From: Siphonodentalium dalli
Taxonomy: Eukaryota; Mollusca; Scaphopoda; Gadilida; Siphonodentaliidae
Assembly: GCA_032622095.1 (NCBI GenBank)
Contig: CP136066.1
Location: 186,842,716-186,906,715 of the forward strand
DNA length: 64,000 nucleotides
Direction of reading: 5' to 3'
A program made the translations under genes and the position numbers. This document shows positions 46,808 through 61,357 of the stretch, piece by piece (the first letter of the stretch is position 1; the number at the start of each line of letters is the position of its first letter). The notes below the pieces were generated by a model. It was given only the letters and a program-made list of their open reading frames with translations. It did no database searches and was not told the DNA's origin.

Positions 46808-46925
46808 GCTATGGACTAGACGCTGGCTCTATGAGGCTGCGTGGTTACACCATGCACGCCGTCATGACGGCGAACAGAGCAGAGCGTCGGAGCGTCATAG
46901 AGCCAGTATCTAGTCCATATATGCT
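46808..46925. mobile_element. Short fold-back element (unit B)
   Basis: Same element as 20570-20690: CTATGGACTAGACGCTGGCT and AGCCAGTATCTAGTCCATAT arms around CACGCCGTCATGACGGCG. Confidence 0.6.
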
Positions 46926-46929
46926 ATTA

Positions 46930-48515
46930 ATCCACACATATAGATGTATAAGTCACGAACCCGCTCATCTATATATATGAAGAACAGCCCCCAATATGTT
47001 ATCCATAGCCCACAATAATTAGGTAAGGATCCAGGTACATGTGCGTAGGACACATGTCCATACACATGGGATATGGAGGTAGGATATGTATAGGTTATGA
47101 ATCAGGCCGCTACATATAAGCCATAATATCGGGACCTTATATATATTGGCCTTGGATCCAGAAACCTATAGACAAGGCATACACCATTTAACCACGATGT
47201 CAAACGGGTTATATCTGGTCACCAGGAGCAGATGCCGCAATAGAGCGATGACATATTATAGAAATACAATAGTTTACTCTATGGCGATGGACCCAGCCCA
47301 GTATACATGTTCTGTGATATCTAAGCCGCATGGTTAGGGACCATGCCACTGTTACATGGTGCAAATACCCAAGTGCACATAGGTAGCCCATGGACTCAGA
47401 CACCATATACCAAGTCTCTTGTATAGTACGTTAGTACACCACGGATTCAGGATCCTGTGTATGATATGATCACATGGAGCAGTTATGTGACAAACCCACC
47501 TATAAATAGATATTGGACCAATGCCATATATATGAAGGTCATGGAGGCCCCTATAAATAGTCCATGCACACATGGCACTGTATGTTGGCCATGGACACAT
47601 GCCCATATATGTAGACCATGGACCCAGGCTGATATAGCTATGCCAGGCATGAACAGGTGTCTATATGTAGGATATTGAACCACCCCATTATACGTGACAT
47701 GTCTACACCTATGACACAGGCACGTTTAGGTAGTGCTAATACCCAGTTGACTATAATTGTGTATGTATTGGATACAGGTGCCTATATGTAGGACATGGGC
47801 TGAAGTCCCTAAATATAAGCTACGGAACATGCCTCATAGTTAAGGTCATAGACCCATATATATGCTGGTAGGCAATGGACTTAGCCACATATATAGGAGA
47901 CGCATGTACCCCAGGCCCTATGGGTAAGCCATGGACCAAAATACCTACATGTGCATGGATCTATATACATACTATGTACGTATGTCCACATACATATATT
48001 CGAACAACGCCCAATAGGATGGAGGTCCATATAAGCCACGTGAAACCACTGTAGCTTGGCCATAGACCGAGGCTCATATGTAGAAAATTGACACAGGCTA
48101 CTATGGACAACCCAGGCTGATTTAGTTATGACATTATCCAACATGATTACCAGGCATTTATGTGTAAGCCATGAACCCCATCCCATTTACAAACACGCTA
48201 CATGGGTATTTAGGTTATAATCCCAGCCACGCACAAGCCATGGTTCCACTTATACCCGCATGTAGTGCAAATACACAGGAGCCTATAGCTTTGAACGTTT
48301 GACACGTACCAGGTCCCTACATCAAATCCATAGAAATGGGCACCCAATTAAGGTAGTCCATGGTATCTCAGTCTGAAATATATAGGTCATGTTCCTGTGC
48401 GTAAAGACTTTTAAAGGATGCATGCACATGTATTGACATATATGTAGTTATGACATGGATAGGAAGGACACACAGTTAGTTCCTATCGTATAGTATTGCA
48501 GATGCTACCACACTA
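46930..48515. repeat. CATGGACC-type degenerate minisatellite at the B/C junction
   Basis: About 1.6 kb of imperfect ~30 bp units built on CCTATATGTAGGCCATGGAC and its complement; many units are partly self-complementary. The last 450 bp match 2131-2580. No gene. Confidence 0.75.
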
Positions 48516-48939
48516 TGACAGAGTATTCCTCGTGGATGCCATGGTAAAATGTAGTGCGAATGTCAGATTCCAGGGATGGAGTGGGTGGCATCGACATAAA
48601 TTCGGTCAATATTTTTACATGTCTTATTAAAATATATTGCATCAATCGGTTGATGGCAGATACAATCATAAACTTCATACATGAATATCCTGCTGATAAA
48701 AATAACTAAATAGTCTGTCAGTTATAAGTAGTTTTATCAATGGTAGGGGGCAACACTTCAACCTCAATATCAATCTGACACAGGGCAATTTTTGTATTAG
48801 TAACCAATACAGCAACCTTTAGTGGTGCCTTATTTGTCAATATAAGCACACTATGGCATATTATGAAACAGTGATATAAATTAAATTGCAGAAACTCATA
48901 GAGATGGTATGTTTTCAATGGTTGGTATGTCCTTCGCAA

Positions 48940-49470
48940 CCATTCCACCGCCCCTTAAGTAACACATGCGGCAACTTTACTGTAATGTCCACACTAACAA
49001 CAACTATTATAATTGTTTTCAATATAAACATGTTACATGGGGTAGTTTAGTTTGTTACAACTAGAATAATATCAGTCATATGTGTATTTTTCGATTTCGG
49101 TATGTCCATAACAACCGTTACCACTCCTGTAACTAAGAAATATATAATAATTTTTTTGTCGAATCCACACTAACAACAAATATTACAATTGTTTCACAAT
49201 AAAACAACAATGACGTAGTTTATATTAGTTTGTTAAAACTACCATAATATCAGTCAGATGTGCATTTTTCGATTTCGGGTATGTGCAATCATTACCACCA
49301 CTGTAAGTAAGAAATATGGTAATATTTCAGTCAGATCCACACTAACAACTAATATTGTTATTTTCACCATAAAAATTCCACATGACGTAGTTTAGTATGT
49401 TAAACCTGCCATAATATCAGTCATATTTGTATTTCTTCGATGTCGGATAGTTGCCAAGCAACCATTGCTA
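48940..49470 (+). repeat. ~175-bp satellite, three forward monomers (unit C)
   Basis: Nearly identical to 3010-3540. Confidence 0.8.
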
Positions 49471-49519
49471 AGGAATGACATGCCGGGATGTCTACACGTC
49501 TGGAAATAATCAATATATA

Positions 49520-49666
49520 GAGGATCTCACATGAGTTTCTATTTTATACGGAATTTATCAACCGAGTTCACTAAATTCGATTTGAGCCGAGGTTTACCGA
49601 GGCTCAAATAGAATTTAGTGGACGAGGTTGATAAATTACGTATAAAATGGAACGAGTTTGAGATTC
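49520..49666. mobile_element. Fold-back MITE (unit C, upstream of gene)
   Basis: Orthologue of 3590-3736. Confidence 0.7.
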
Positions 49667-51200
49667 TTTTTATCACATGGTCATATAATCGCTTAAATTT
49701 TATCGAAAACAACAATAATTAACAGACAGAGAACTTTGTCCCAAAGAGCAGAGTGACGTCATTGCACGCGACGATATTACACGTGTCTATTACGCTCGAA
49801 TATTACATAGGAAAATAGTGCTAATCATGTGATAAATAGATATATATGTATGGTGTATGAGGAACATAGGTTCCAAGTTTATGGTTTTATCACCCATTGC
49901 ACAATTATTACACCAAACGCCTGGACTATTGTGTGGTCTTCTTTGCCTTTCATACACCCGAAGCCATGATTTACATTTTAGGGGGTAGTGTTAAGTTTTC
50001 AGCTATAAAATCTTAAGGGTGGTGATGTTCCCATATATCTTTTCACGTTCATCTTCTGAATTAACCTCTGTTCTAGTTTAGTGGTTCATATTTCAGTTCA
50101 TTGTCTTCTGAATATCTTTACTCGCACTCTTTTATGGGAAAAATGTTGAATCATCACGCGGTTTCTATGCTCTCTTCGGTAATGTCATCCCAATTAATTA
50201 CGGAATATCGACTTGTAGTATGCTCTAGCATCAATTTCATATATCTAGCAACACCTGCTCCAGATAGATGGATATGTGTGCACAAATGTTCGTAAATGAG
50301 TCTACATATGACTGCAATCGCATATGGCCTGATGGAATTTCGTCAGAATTTAAACCATTCCGAAAAATCATGATATCTCAAAAAGCTCAACTCGGATTTT
50401 AGGGGACTTTTGCCATGTTGTTCATAAATATGTTCTTATTAATTCCTGAAGAAATAAGCTTTCCCCGAACTTTTTTCCCTAGTGAACCCTAATGTGCCTG
50501 GACTATTAGCCAGGGTAGAGATTCATGGCATTGTCTATGGATCATGCAGTGTAATCTATGTAGGTGATTAATTCCCACCTCTTCCAATACATGTTCTAAG
50601 CCAATTCGCTTATATCGCTTATCATGAATACAGATGGATCGAATCCACCGCGTGTCTGAAGCGATTCATAATGTTAAGGCTTCAAATTTGAAATAGTAAT
50701 TTTTCATCTGTTCCGGCGATAACAAACGATCTATGAATATACACTATATAATAATATAATACAATATACCACGACAAGGCTTACGACTGTATTAGAAATT
50801 CATCAGCTGTTAAGTGATACAAACGCACTTTATTTTAACACACCACTAAAATATGACGCTTTTTAATGTTTTATATATATTGTAATTATTTCATGCAGTT
50901 ATCGAGAGCTATTTTGATAATTGCAACGGGGGTAAAAACGATAAATTGCAAGGTTAGATCTGCAACCTGAGGGGTTTGAGTCGCTTGTTGTTTCCGTGCA
51001 ACATATATATAGTAGATATGATGCTCGTTCCTCATGCTGAAATATCGAAACTGTGAACGTGTGCCAGCACGGTGCCACCTAGCATGTTTGGCGGTTCTAA
51101 TGCATGGTCTGGTTATGGATTCCGTTAGAATAATCTCAGTTGCATCCCATGATTCCAATGCAACATAATCACCACCAGCCATGCGCATGCTTCGCAAGCC
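49667..51200. other. 5' flanking sequence of ELC copy C, no gene recognised
   Basis: Almost identical to 3737-5270; nothing coding identified. Confidence 0.5.
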
Positions 51201-51214
51201 TTACAAAACATCTA

Positions 51215-51446
51215 CCATGTGTAAACTATACCCGCGTAGAAGTATAAGTCTTGACCATGTGCCCATCTTGCATGCTGGGCCATGTGACGATGGAGATGGT
51301 GTACACACCCCGGTCGCCGCATAGTGCACGCGATTTGCATAATACACGCATCTGGATCGGGTATTGCCATGATCGCCCCACACCCATGTGGTCCCGTTCA
51401 CGAAACCGTATATAAGCTGCAAAGATTTACATGCATGGGTCAGTAC
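51215..51446 (+). promoter_or_regulatory. Core promoter of ELC copy C
   Basis: TATATAA at 51409-51415, initiator TCAGT with A at 51442, four CATGTG E-boxes and the ATTTGCAT octamer, as in copy A. Confidence 0.7.
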
Positions 51447-51510
51447 ATTTCCACAGTCTATCCACTCCAGCACGATAAGATACAGTTTTCCTTTACAGAA
51501 CAGAATAAAA

Positions 51511-54500
51511 ATGGTTAGTACCAACTCTTCGTTCTTGTCGTTCACGTTATATTACCGTAAATGCTGTGTCTATAAAGTCACTGTGATGTGAGAATGGGCT
51601 ATTTTCTCAGATTATGATTAATCAATCAATTCTTCATGACAGTGAGCAGTACGACTATCTGTCGGTTTTACTAATTTAGTTCCACCCTTGCCCCAACTAT
51701 ATATGATAACCACCCCATACTATGTATACATGTTTACCTCCTCACTGTATGGCTGACAGATGCTTTCAGACAAAAAAATAGATTGGGCAAAACTTCATTG
51801 TTACAGGCCAATCCGAGAACATTAAGATAGTCAAGCAATGTTTTCGGGTTCCATTGTTCTGGCTCTTTTAAATTCGTTTCGTAAAACATAGAAATTTTCC
51901 CTGAAGAATCCCTAATGCAGCGTATACGAGAGAGACCCTTTACCCAACAAACCGGCCAAACCCGGCCAAATAAAGCTTCAACAGCCTAAAATATCTTCGG
52001 TCTGTCTCAATAGAACCATACAAATATGGATATCATTGGAACCGGCTCCTTGACCACATTGTGATAGTTACAGTTATGCTCTGTGCCAATGCATTCTCTT
52101 ATATATGCGAGTCGACCATAGGTCGCCTCGCATATATAAGAGAATGCATTGGCCTTTAACACTTTTTACCATTTTTTCTTACATTCTTTAACAATTTTAT
52201 AATTTTTAATGTGTTAATAAGCCAATGCATTCTCTTATATATGCGAGGCGACCTATGGTCGACTCGCATATATAAGAGAATGCATTGGCACAGGGCCCTT
52301 CTGTTGGGTAAAGGGTTAAGTTAATGATACTCAATCCGATTAGATGCTCCTAAATTACCATTTCTTTGGCTTTGGGGGTAAAAAATATTTGATTCGAATC
52401 GAGGAACCCACCCATCAAAGCTAGGAGTGATCAGATATCGATGTTTGAAATATGTTATTTTAATTTTATGTGGCCCAGTAAACAGTCGACAAGAAGAACT
52501 TATCTGACCAATTGGGGATGGAGATCGATAACTCTAAAATCCAGTGGCTTTTTTGTGTCAGATATTTGACAAACCGGCCAAATTTCGTTGAAAAACGTTG
52601 ATAAATAACATGTATTATGCAATTTTATACTATAGTTGACTGTGGTTAGCACTATTTTTGTGCAGTTAATCGATTCTGATAACTGAAGCGGCATTTCAAA
52701 ATTTTGTTGTTGTTGTTGGAATCTGATGACATGGGGACCGTCGAATCGGATTGAGTACCTTTAACGGGAACCAAGAGCCAGTGACTCGTTCCTTGGATAG
52801 AGATGATGATATTTACCCATTAGTATAGGGGACGGAACGTGATGGCCATTAATAAATTCTGAAGACAGATAATTGAAAAGGAATTGTAAACTCATGTAGC
52901 CGTTATTCACATAGACACAACATGAAAATTAGAAATGACCATGAAAGAGAAACTTCAGTAGAGATTTTCTCAAAGAATCGAAATCTGTCTCTAATCATCC
53001 CATTTACGGTACAGAAACAAATATGGTACAAGTTTGATAATTATATATTGCCCAAGGTACTGTAGTGTAAATGGAATTTACAACGACAGAGAATTTCATC
53101 TGGTCGGAAGGGGGGGGGGGGGGTGTAATTGAACATTCAAACTTGAATCCTATCAATATGGATACCCTTGAACGCAGATTCACTGACTTTGCCCCAAAAC
53201 GAGGTCCAAAATTCGCCGTGACTACATCTTACCGTCTATCCTGTCTATCCCCTGTTATATGATTTCCTCTCTATTTTGCAGTCTTCCGGATTATCAAAAA
53301 CCGACATCGAAGGTATGTTTTACATTACATATTGATTAAAATCTGCTATATATAAGCGCATAAATCCCTAAATTATATGTATGTTATATTAATTTAGCGA
53401 ATGTATTTAAAACTATTTTATAAAGAGGATCTACAACGAATCCCCAGTTTATAGCGAAATTTACAAAACGAGTCCAGTAAATTAGCCTAGGCGAGGTCCA
53501 GACTTAATTTACTGGACGAGTTTTGTAAATTTCGCTATAAACTGGGGACGAGTTGTAGATTCTATTTCTTACTTAATAAAAATCCCAATAAGACATACTT
53601 CAATAAATAAATGCGACGTGAGATTAACAGCGGCTTCTATAAGGCATGCGATGATGTTTCACGTTACTATGCGTTGTTTGCCCGCGTAAAGAAATAGTCA
53701 CAGACAAATAAGACTCTTTGACGTAATTAATGGCGTAAATTTAATGAAATATTTATTCAAACTAAATCAACAATAGTCACAAACATCGATTTAGCGTACG
53801 TAGCATACGGAATATAAACAGACGACAAACCGGAAATCTAAGGTCACGATTACGCAACAATAATACATTTGGGTATAGACCTGACACTATTAGCCTTATT
53901 ATATCATTATTATAGAATGGGTTTAATGAATGGAATAATAGTAGGATCATGTACATGTATACAATTTGTTTTTGTGAATATATTTTATATTTATTTAACG
54001 ACACAATGGCACATATTGAACATGGGACACTTTAAATGTCCACTGTCAAATTTGAATCCAAATTAGTCAAAACTTTCCTTCGGTAATTTTAAGCTTAGCA
54101 GACATAGTACAAATACTATTTGCAATCACCGAAAATTTACAAAAGCGTCCAAATGTTACCGGTACGTTAAAAACAAGTGCAGACGATCGTGATTAAGAAC
54201 GTTCTTTATTATTTAACTACTGCTTTTGGGAAACGAAAATAATTAAAAAAACTACTTAAAACTTCCACGTTTGCAAATATATCATCATTATTAAATTAAC
54301 CTAAACGACCGATTGCAGGTTCATGAGTTAACTAACATCCGCGGCGGTCAGTTATAGCTGCTAACAGACTTCCCCCGATAGTTGCAAATTGCTTTTGCTA
54401 TCCACGATTGGTGGTAATCCTATAGTTTTGTCACGTGCTTTCTAGTTGGTTTACAGTGGACAGTAGTTACTTTTTTATTTAGGAAACCGAACGAAAACAT

Positions 54501-57500
54501 GTGAATAAATATCGTTCGTCAACCGGACATGTTCTCCATGTGCATTTCAACACAATTGTAGCTTTTTAACACATATATTGCTCTCGTGTTCGTAAATTTC
54601 CTATGGCTTACAGTGATTGTTAAGGAGCCGCTTGTGGTGTCTTTCATATCACTAGGCAGGCACATGTCGCTTCGGCGATTAAGCTATCGGCTCATTGGCT
54701 ATAATTGAAATTGGGGCGGTACATACGGATAGGTCCATTGTCTTGTTCGTTGTGTGACAATCAAAACAAATACGGTCACTATAGCCAGGGCCATGTACTA
54801 TAGTTTCCCAATAGCCGTGTTTTAACTTGCAGAGAACATTCCTCGGTAATTTCATAGTCTTGTAAAGCGAGACTTGTGTTCTATAGTACTCGAGCAACTG
54901 TATTCTTGTAAATGACTTGCATTGTTTATTGGAATTTAACAATAGTCGATTGCCCTTTGGTCACACCATACATCGTTCTGAACTAACTTATATGATATTA
55001 TCGCCGAGCCATCTGTAACTGGGATTCATTTCAGCAGCAAGCTGCTAGGTTTTTGGGGTGAATGGAGTGCCATAACGCTGCATCTTTTTGTTATTCAATA
55101 GTACGCGAATTGCCTATCTTGGGGGGAAAACAAGAACTCTCTTGGCAGGCTGATAAATTACCAACTTAGGGAGTTCCATAGTACATAAATAACACAGCAT
55201 CGGGTAGAATACGGTGTTAACATTACAAGTATACGATGCTGAATTAGTGGTTATCACCGCAATGAAACGAGTGCGAATGTCGGATTATCGCTGGGTGTAT
55301 TGCGCATTCATCTATTAAGCCATTGTCGTCGTGCTAACTTTCACGGGGTCAGTAAAAGCAATGTCAAATCATGTTGGGATGCTGGGTTCAAATTATGCAC
55401 GGGCGTATATAGATATATTTTGAAACGGGGTTCATAAACTGAGAGAAGTTGCCTTTAATAAATAAGGGTTTCCACATAAATTATGTTGTGACAGGGGCGA
55501 TTCTCACCAAAATACTCAACAATTGGGAATTTCATGCAGGGATTTGTCTATAAGGAGTTGGCGCATCACCATAATCATCGTACCAAAGTTCATAACGATT
55601 GAGGAGTTAAATGGCTATCAATTGAGAAGTTCCGATCGGTTCAAGTTGAGTTGTTGGGTTGGAGATATCTAATATTTGGAAATATTTAGTAACCATTGCA
55701 GAATTTCAACCCAATGGGTTGTAAATAAAGTTTTCCGAACTCGGAAATATTATCTGGTTTAAGGGATGGAGGTGCACTCTGGCAGCGGATACCCTATACA
55801 TGAATGTTACCGCGATTCTATGCCAGAAAAAATGGCATTGAGTTTGAAATTAAGACTGGAGAATAGGTTGTAATCATTCCAATAGTTATATTTTCCAGCT
55901 AATATAACTGCAATTTATACTTTATACCACTAGTATGATGTTTTCCATGTTCTTTGTTTTGGCCACATGCGAAACGAGTCTCAGTACTTGTGCAGTAGCA
56001 ATCACAGAGGCGGAGCAAGCTGACAGTCATGGGGCATGGGGTTCAGATATGAATAGATTGGGTGGGGTGTCACGTTATACGTACACTGAATTCCCTATAT
56101 TCCGCTCTAATACGCAATTAATGTGAGATAAAACATATCAACATGGTAACAAGTATTCCACGCACTACCGATGGAATGAATTTTCACCGCGCGCATGCAA
56201 TTGTGGACAAAATGACCCAGCTATCGGAAACTGGTTACATAAATGTACCCGTATATACATCTACTAAACCACTTGCCAACTGATTCAAACAGGCATTGCT
56301 ATATCCATTTATGTAGTTCCCTTTACCCGTTAACAAGTGTTCGCCTCCACGCGCAGCAAACGGAGATAACAAGTACTGGATTTTGTCTGTTCTTGTAAAT
56401 GACGGGAAATCGCACACACTGTTAAATTGCCGGTATCCATAGTATTCGACGCGTATTCAAAACACGGCTGTTAGGAATCTATAGTACAGGGCCCGGTCAG
56501 ACCTATAGCGTAGTGTGCATACACAGTGCCTAATTTAGTCATTCAATCTTTTGTTTTTTTCACAGAGGTCACTGAGGTGTTTGAACTCTTCGATTTCTGG
56601 GATGGCCGTGACGGTGAGGTGGACGCGTTTAAGGTCGGCGACGTATTGAGGAGTCTGGGAATGAACCCCACACAGAAAGTAATCAGTGAGCTCGGTGGAA
56701 CCGACAAAATGGGTGAGTTATAATAAATTGTCTCGGAATGAATCCCACACAGAAAGTAACCGTCAACTGTTACCCCCCCCCCTCCCCAGTTAACATGCGG
56801 ATAGGGATGAAACCCAATCAGTGATAAAATACGGAGTACAATACATCGATTATCGATTATTATCTAACCCTAACCCTAACCCTAACCCTAACCTATACTT
56901 TTATAACTGAATTTGGTGAAGAAAATGTGAATCCCGCTAACCAGTTAATGGGAGTGACATCCTAAAATTGAAACATGCATGTCAGTACTGAACAGGGGCC
57001 GTATACCATTCGTGCATGCAGTCTGTACTATTGGATCTTAATAAGTTTATCATTTATTAACTAAACGGCCAATGATGAGAGGACAAGTATTGTCACTTAG
57101 AACCTCTTCTTGTTACTGTCACATAACTACACAGACCAGACTCAAACAAGAGCAGTGAAATGTACTCTTAATCAAAAGCTATAGCTACATGTGTTCGACA
57201 GGAAACAGTTGTAGCCTGGTCGATGTGGACCATTTTTGTTTTATATAGTTGCATGGATTCTTGTATATGATAACCAAATATGCAATTGGGGAAGTAATAT
57301 CTTAAATACACTAAAATGCTTTTGTACTGGGGCATTCGCAATTCATCGTGGCGTCCAAGATCACTGTCGCTATCCGCAACCACATTGGAGAGCTATATCA
57401 TCTGGGATTAAAAAAAAATATATATATAACCAAAGCGTATTTTGGGTTTTAGATATTTATTCCCTGTTAAATCTATTCAATGCAGATTATCCCATGATGT

Positions 57501-60500
57501 TATCACGTATATGCGTTCGATAAAAATTGTTCATACGAAACACATACGAATATAGGGGAGAGGGGAAACGGAGAGAGATCGTTGGCGTGTTTATATAGGG
57601 TAAACCATAAAACCAATCAGTTAATATCCAAACACTTTCCCCATTGGAACTTGGAAGAATGGGGTCAACAATTCGAACTACATCGACTGTTGATCATTTC
57701 AGAAAACTGCGTGCAATTCGTTTATAAAAAATACGCGGTTTTCTGAATATTTGGATATCAAATGTATGAAAATAACTTGTTTTGGCATCATTATTCGTTA
57801 TATACAGTTCGGAACACATCAGCTGAGTGTTTCATAACACTTTAAATTCGAAATTTCTGAGGGAAAGGCAATTTCTCGTGAAATTTGTATTTCAATTTGT
57901 ATTTAGTATAGAAAGTGTTACACCAATATTGGAGACTCAGAATATCAACTTGTTCCATGAAACGACTGACAATTATTCTTTTCAGGAGAAAAATCATATA
58001 AACTCGACGCATTCCTCACAATATACAAGAAGGCCATGGACGAGAAAGAGACCGGAACGTTTGCGGATTTCATGGAGGCGTTTAAGACATTCGACAGAGA
58101 AGGTCAAGGTTTCATCTCAGCCGCCGAGATGCGCCATGTGCTCACGTGCCTCGGTTAGTATATACCAACATACAAGTCTTGAATTAAAGGCCCACTTAAT
58201 TTTCGAATCGCCAATTATAGTGCCCTGATATGCGGTTTTAATAACAAGCTATGCCATACAATATGATTAAAATACTATAATTCATCACCATTTGGAACGT
58301 CTGTGTCTCAGAAGGTGCCCATAGAGTAATAGAAAGTAGCTGAAATAATAAAATCATTTCCCCCGTTATGGCTCCCAGAATGCAACATGATTCAAATTAT
58401 AGTTTATTTTCAATGGAAGAGGAATAACTCAATATCTAAATATATAGAGTTATTCCCAGTCCATTGAAAAAAAAAAGACTTTGTACAGAATTTGGATAAC
58501 TCAATATCTAAATATATAGAGTTATTCCCAGTCCATTGAACAAAAAGAAGACTTTGTACAGAATTTGGATTGATGTACATGTAATATAAGCAGATGACAG
58601 ATAATGAAACTTCAGAAGGAACCCTATCTATTGATGGAAATGTTCAGATAATAAGTTCATTATCATTATTGACATATTATCTGAACTTTTGCTTTAGTAT
58701 AGAACGGGTTAACTTAACTTAAAATAGAAAATAAAAGAAACAGACAGAGCCGGTTGCACGTGGGTTTTACACCCTCCCTCTCACGATATACTAAGGATAA
58801 TGAAAACATCAGCGCTTATAACAGCTGTAGACCTATGTAGTTCCTTATAACGGTGGGCATTGGCTTTTTGAACCCAAATTTATTTATGACAAAAATAAAT
58901 GGATTAAACTTAGATCTTTTCTTGAACTATATTGTTAACACACTTAAGCCATGTCCTTTAAGACCTAAATGCATGTTCTGCCTAAAGTCCATGCCATTTC
59001 AGAGTGTATATTTTCAAATTTAGACTGGGAATTTTTTATTGTTAATTTGGTACATGTAATTAATGCGAATTTATGAAATTTTGCAGGCGAGAAACTGACT
59101 GATGGGGCTATGGATCACGTTATGAAATTCACTGAAACCAGGGAGGATCTCGACGGAAACATGAAATACGAAGGTCAGTATGATAATCACATACATGTAT
59201 CTTATCTTAAAGCGGCGATGATGCTCAGTGTGAGAATCACATGCATGTATCTTATCTTAAAGCGGCGATGATGCTTTATATTGATAATTAAATTGAATAT
59301 TGAGAAATAACGAAATAATTTCCAAAATAATATGAAGACATATATAGATACATATTAACCCATTGCGCCAGATGCATATTATATACAAATATGTTTGTAC
59401 TACAGTCTGTAACATGGTCCGGAAATTCATTGCATAACTCAATTACTTGTAATTTTCATTATACGTCTTAGAAATTTCATATATAATTGATATGCAATGG
59501 TATTGCTTGCATAGTTCATGTTATTATTTATTCCACACCCATTGACGTGAGTCACATGTATTTAACGGAATCCCAGGCAATTAATACATATTAGTGTATA
59601 CCTCTAGTGGAATACAAGCCGGAACTATTCTTGTTGACGTTGTCGCCAAGAAAGATGACGTACATTACGTCGACCATCCGCTTCCGGTGATCCACCCATA
59701 ATTACTGTCATAATTTGTCAGACATAAATCACAATAAAGGTAGCTGTAGGAACAATGAAGGTGACATTCATGGATTGAACTTATCTGACTGAACGGTGTA
59801 GAATAAATACAGAACACAACTTGCATCATAATCTCGAATCTTTTATAGAACTCGTTGCGGACGGCGCAAAGTTATATACATTGAAACATATCCTTGCGCC
59901 ACCTTCAACTCATTCGATAAAAGATTCTCGATTAAGATGCGCGTTGTGTTCTGTCTATCTATGGCATCTGCCCCTGGTGGGTGTAAATTGTCAATAAATT
60001 ATCTATCTAATTATCTATCTATCTCCGGTGTAATGTGGATATCTTACTTATACTGTTATCTTGTTTCTGTTCTTCCCTGCAGTAGAAAGTAACTGTTGGC
60101 GAATACACTATATGGTTTGATATGTGAGACTTCCGAAATATATGACAACAGAAGCACACATGTAGAACTTCGAATCGACAACTTCATGACCTTGTTGATG
60201 CGTGTTCAAGTTTAAGACCATTCCTAGTAATTCCGAATAAAATGTAAAATTTATAGTCCGAAAAATTAAGGCTTCAGAAAGCGACTGAGTGGGGCTTTAT
60301 AAGCCCACTTCCCAATTTCCTGATTCCAATGATCATGCATATTCCACGTCCCTTAGGAATTAGGAAGAAATAAGGCCAATATGAATTGGATCCGTGTACC
60401 TGGAAAAGGTCCAAAATAAATTGGATCCGTGTATCTGGTAACTGGTCCAAAATAAATTGGGGGCGGTCCGGCAATGGACCCATATGAAATGAGAAATTGG

Positions 60501-61198
60501 TGAAAAAAAAAATAAAAAAAATTCAAGAACAAACCCTTTTAAATAATATGCACACATATAAGACAGGGGACAGGAGATTATAGATTGAAAAGAGAAACGT
60601 TACCACCAAAAGTATCGGCGATGATGAACGAGAATAAAGTATTTCGTGACCAAAAGAACAAAATCTAGAAAAATAATATTGGGTGCAGCGTTTGACTTTG
60701 GGGCGGTTGTGTTAATAGAAACATGCTTCCATTTTATTTGGCCTAAAAAACATGGAATATTTGTGCTTAGCAAAATATCGATCCATGTGAACGTATCGAT
60801 TAACACACGTCATCGTTCACACACGTTATCAATGTAGGTCATGTGACATCAAACTACACAATAGTTGGAGTAATGTGGTTTGAGTCGTATATTGGCTTGT
60901 GTTTATGCAACCGACAACGATCTTGGAGGCCAATTAATAATTTTCATCCGTTTCAAACGAACCAGCACGAGGAATGTAAATGCCATAGAAAGGATTGGCT
61001 CGGTCGAGGCAGACGAAAATTAATAATTGGCCTCTAATGATATATGATATAGTTAACAATTCGTTTTTGGAGTCACTCCTGTGAATGTGTAACATAGTGT
61101 AGATATCATATATTTGTGGCCGCTTTGACAGTCGTCCTTCCGTTTATTTTTCAGAATTCATCAAGAAAGTGATGGCTGGACCATTCGGGGACAAGTAA
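51511..61198 (+). CDS. Myosin essential light chain, copy C
   Basis: Exons: 51442-51513 (UTR plus ATG), 53282-53312, 56566-56712, 57986-58153, 59087-59173, 61155-61198. Open for 159 residues to TAA at 61196-61198. The one replacement seen against copy B is Asp124 to Ala in the linker after EF-hand III ([11 protein letters not shown]); other exon changes (ATA for ATT, GCT for GCA, GGG for GGA) are silent. From the unit start to exon 3 it is nearly identical to copy A, whereas the intron 3 and intron 5 sequence also shares features with copy B. Promoter, poly(A) signal and splice sites are intact, so it is probably functional. The family call is secure. Confidence 0.93.
51936..52315. mobile_element. 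MITE with nested palindromes in intron 1 (copy C)
   Basis: Same insertion at the same site as 6005-6384, so it predates the split of A and C. Confidence 0.75.
53425..53562. mobile_element. Fold-back MITE in intron 2 (copy C)
   Basis: Orthologue of 7491-7629. Confidence 0.75.
56864..56893. repeat. Interstitial telomeric repeat in intron 3 (copy C)
   Basis: CCCTAA units as in A and B. Confidence 0.85.
58425..58566 (+). repeat. ~70-bp tandem duplication in intron 4 (copy C only)
   Basis: AACTCAATATCTAAATATAT to GACTTTGTACAGAATTTGG is present twice. Confidence 0.8.
58642..58714. repeat. Hairpin plus lone satellite-like monomer in intron 4 (copy C)
   Basis: Stem GTTCAGATAATAAGTT / ATATTATCTGAAC, then TTTAGTATAGAACGGGTTAA. 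Confidence 0.6.
59814..59949. mobile_element. Fold-back element in intron 5 (copy C)
   Basis: Orthologue of 14096-14231, with the same TATACATTGAAA centre. Confidence 0.7.
60083..60241 (+). other. Candidate alternative terminal exon of ELC copy C
   Basis: Acceptor TTCTGTTCTTCCCTGCAG ending 60082, same 12-residue tail as copy B, TGA at 60118-60120 and AATAAA at 60236-60241. Confidence 0.3.
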
Positions 61199-61351
61199 GA
61201 ACAAGCCGGTATCGTGAAGCCGGACTACCGACGACGACCAGACAAGACGCAAGTCACCGACACGAGTCATGAGGGATGTTCTGTCGAGCACTACGTTCTG
61301 CAGCATTCTCTATATGTTTTTTTACTCCTAATGTATTGAACAGTATAGAAA

Positions 61352-61357
61352 AATAAA
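61352..61357 (+). terminator. Poly(A) signal of ELC copy C
   Basis: AATAAA 154 bases after the stop codon. Confidence 0.75.
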
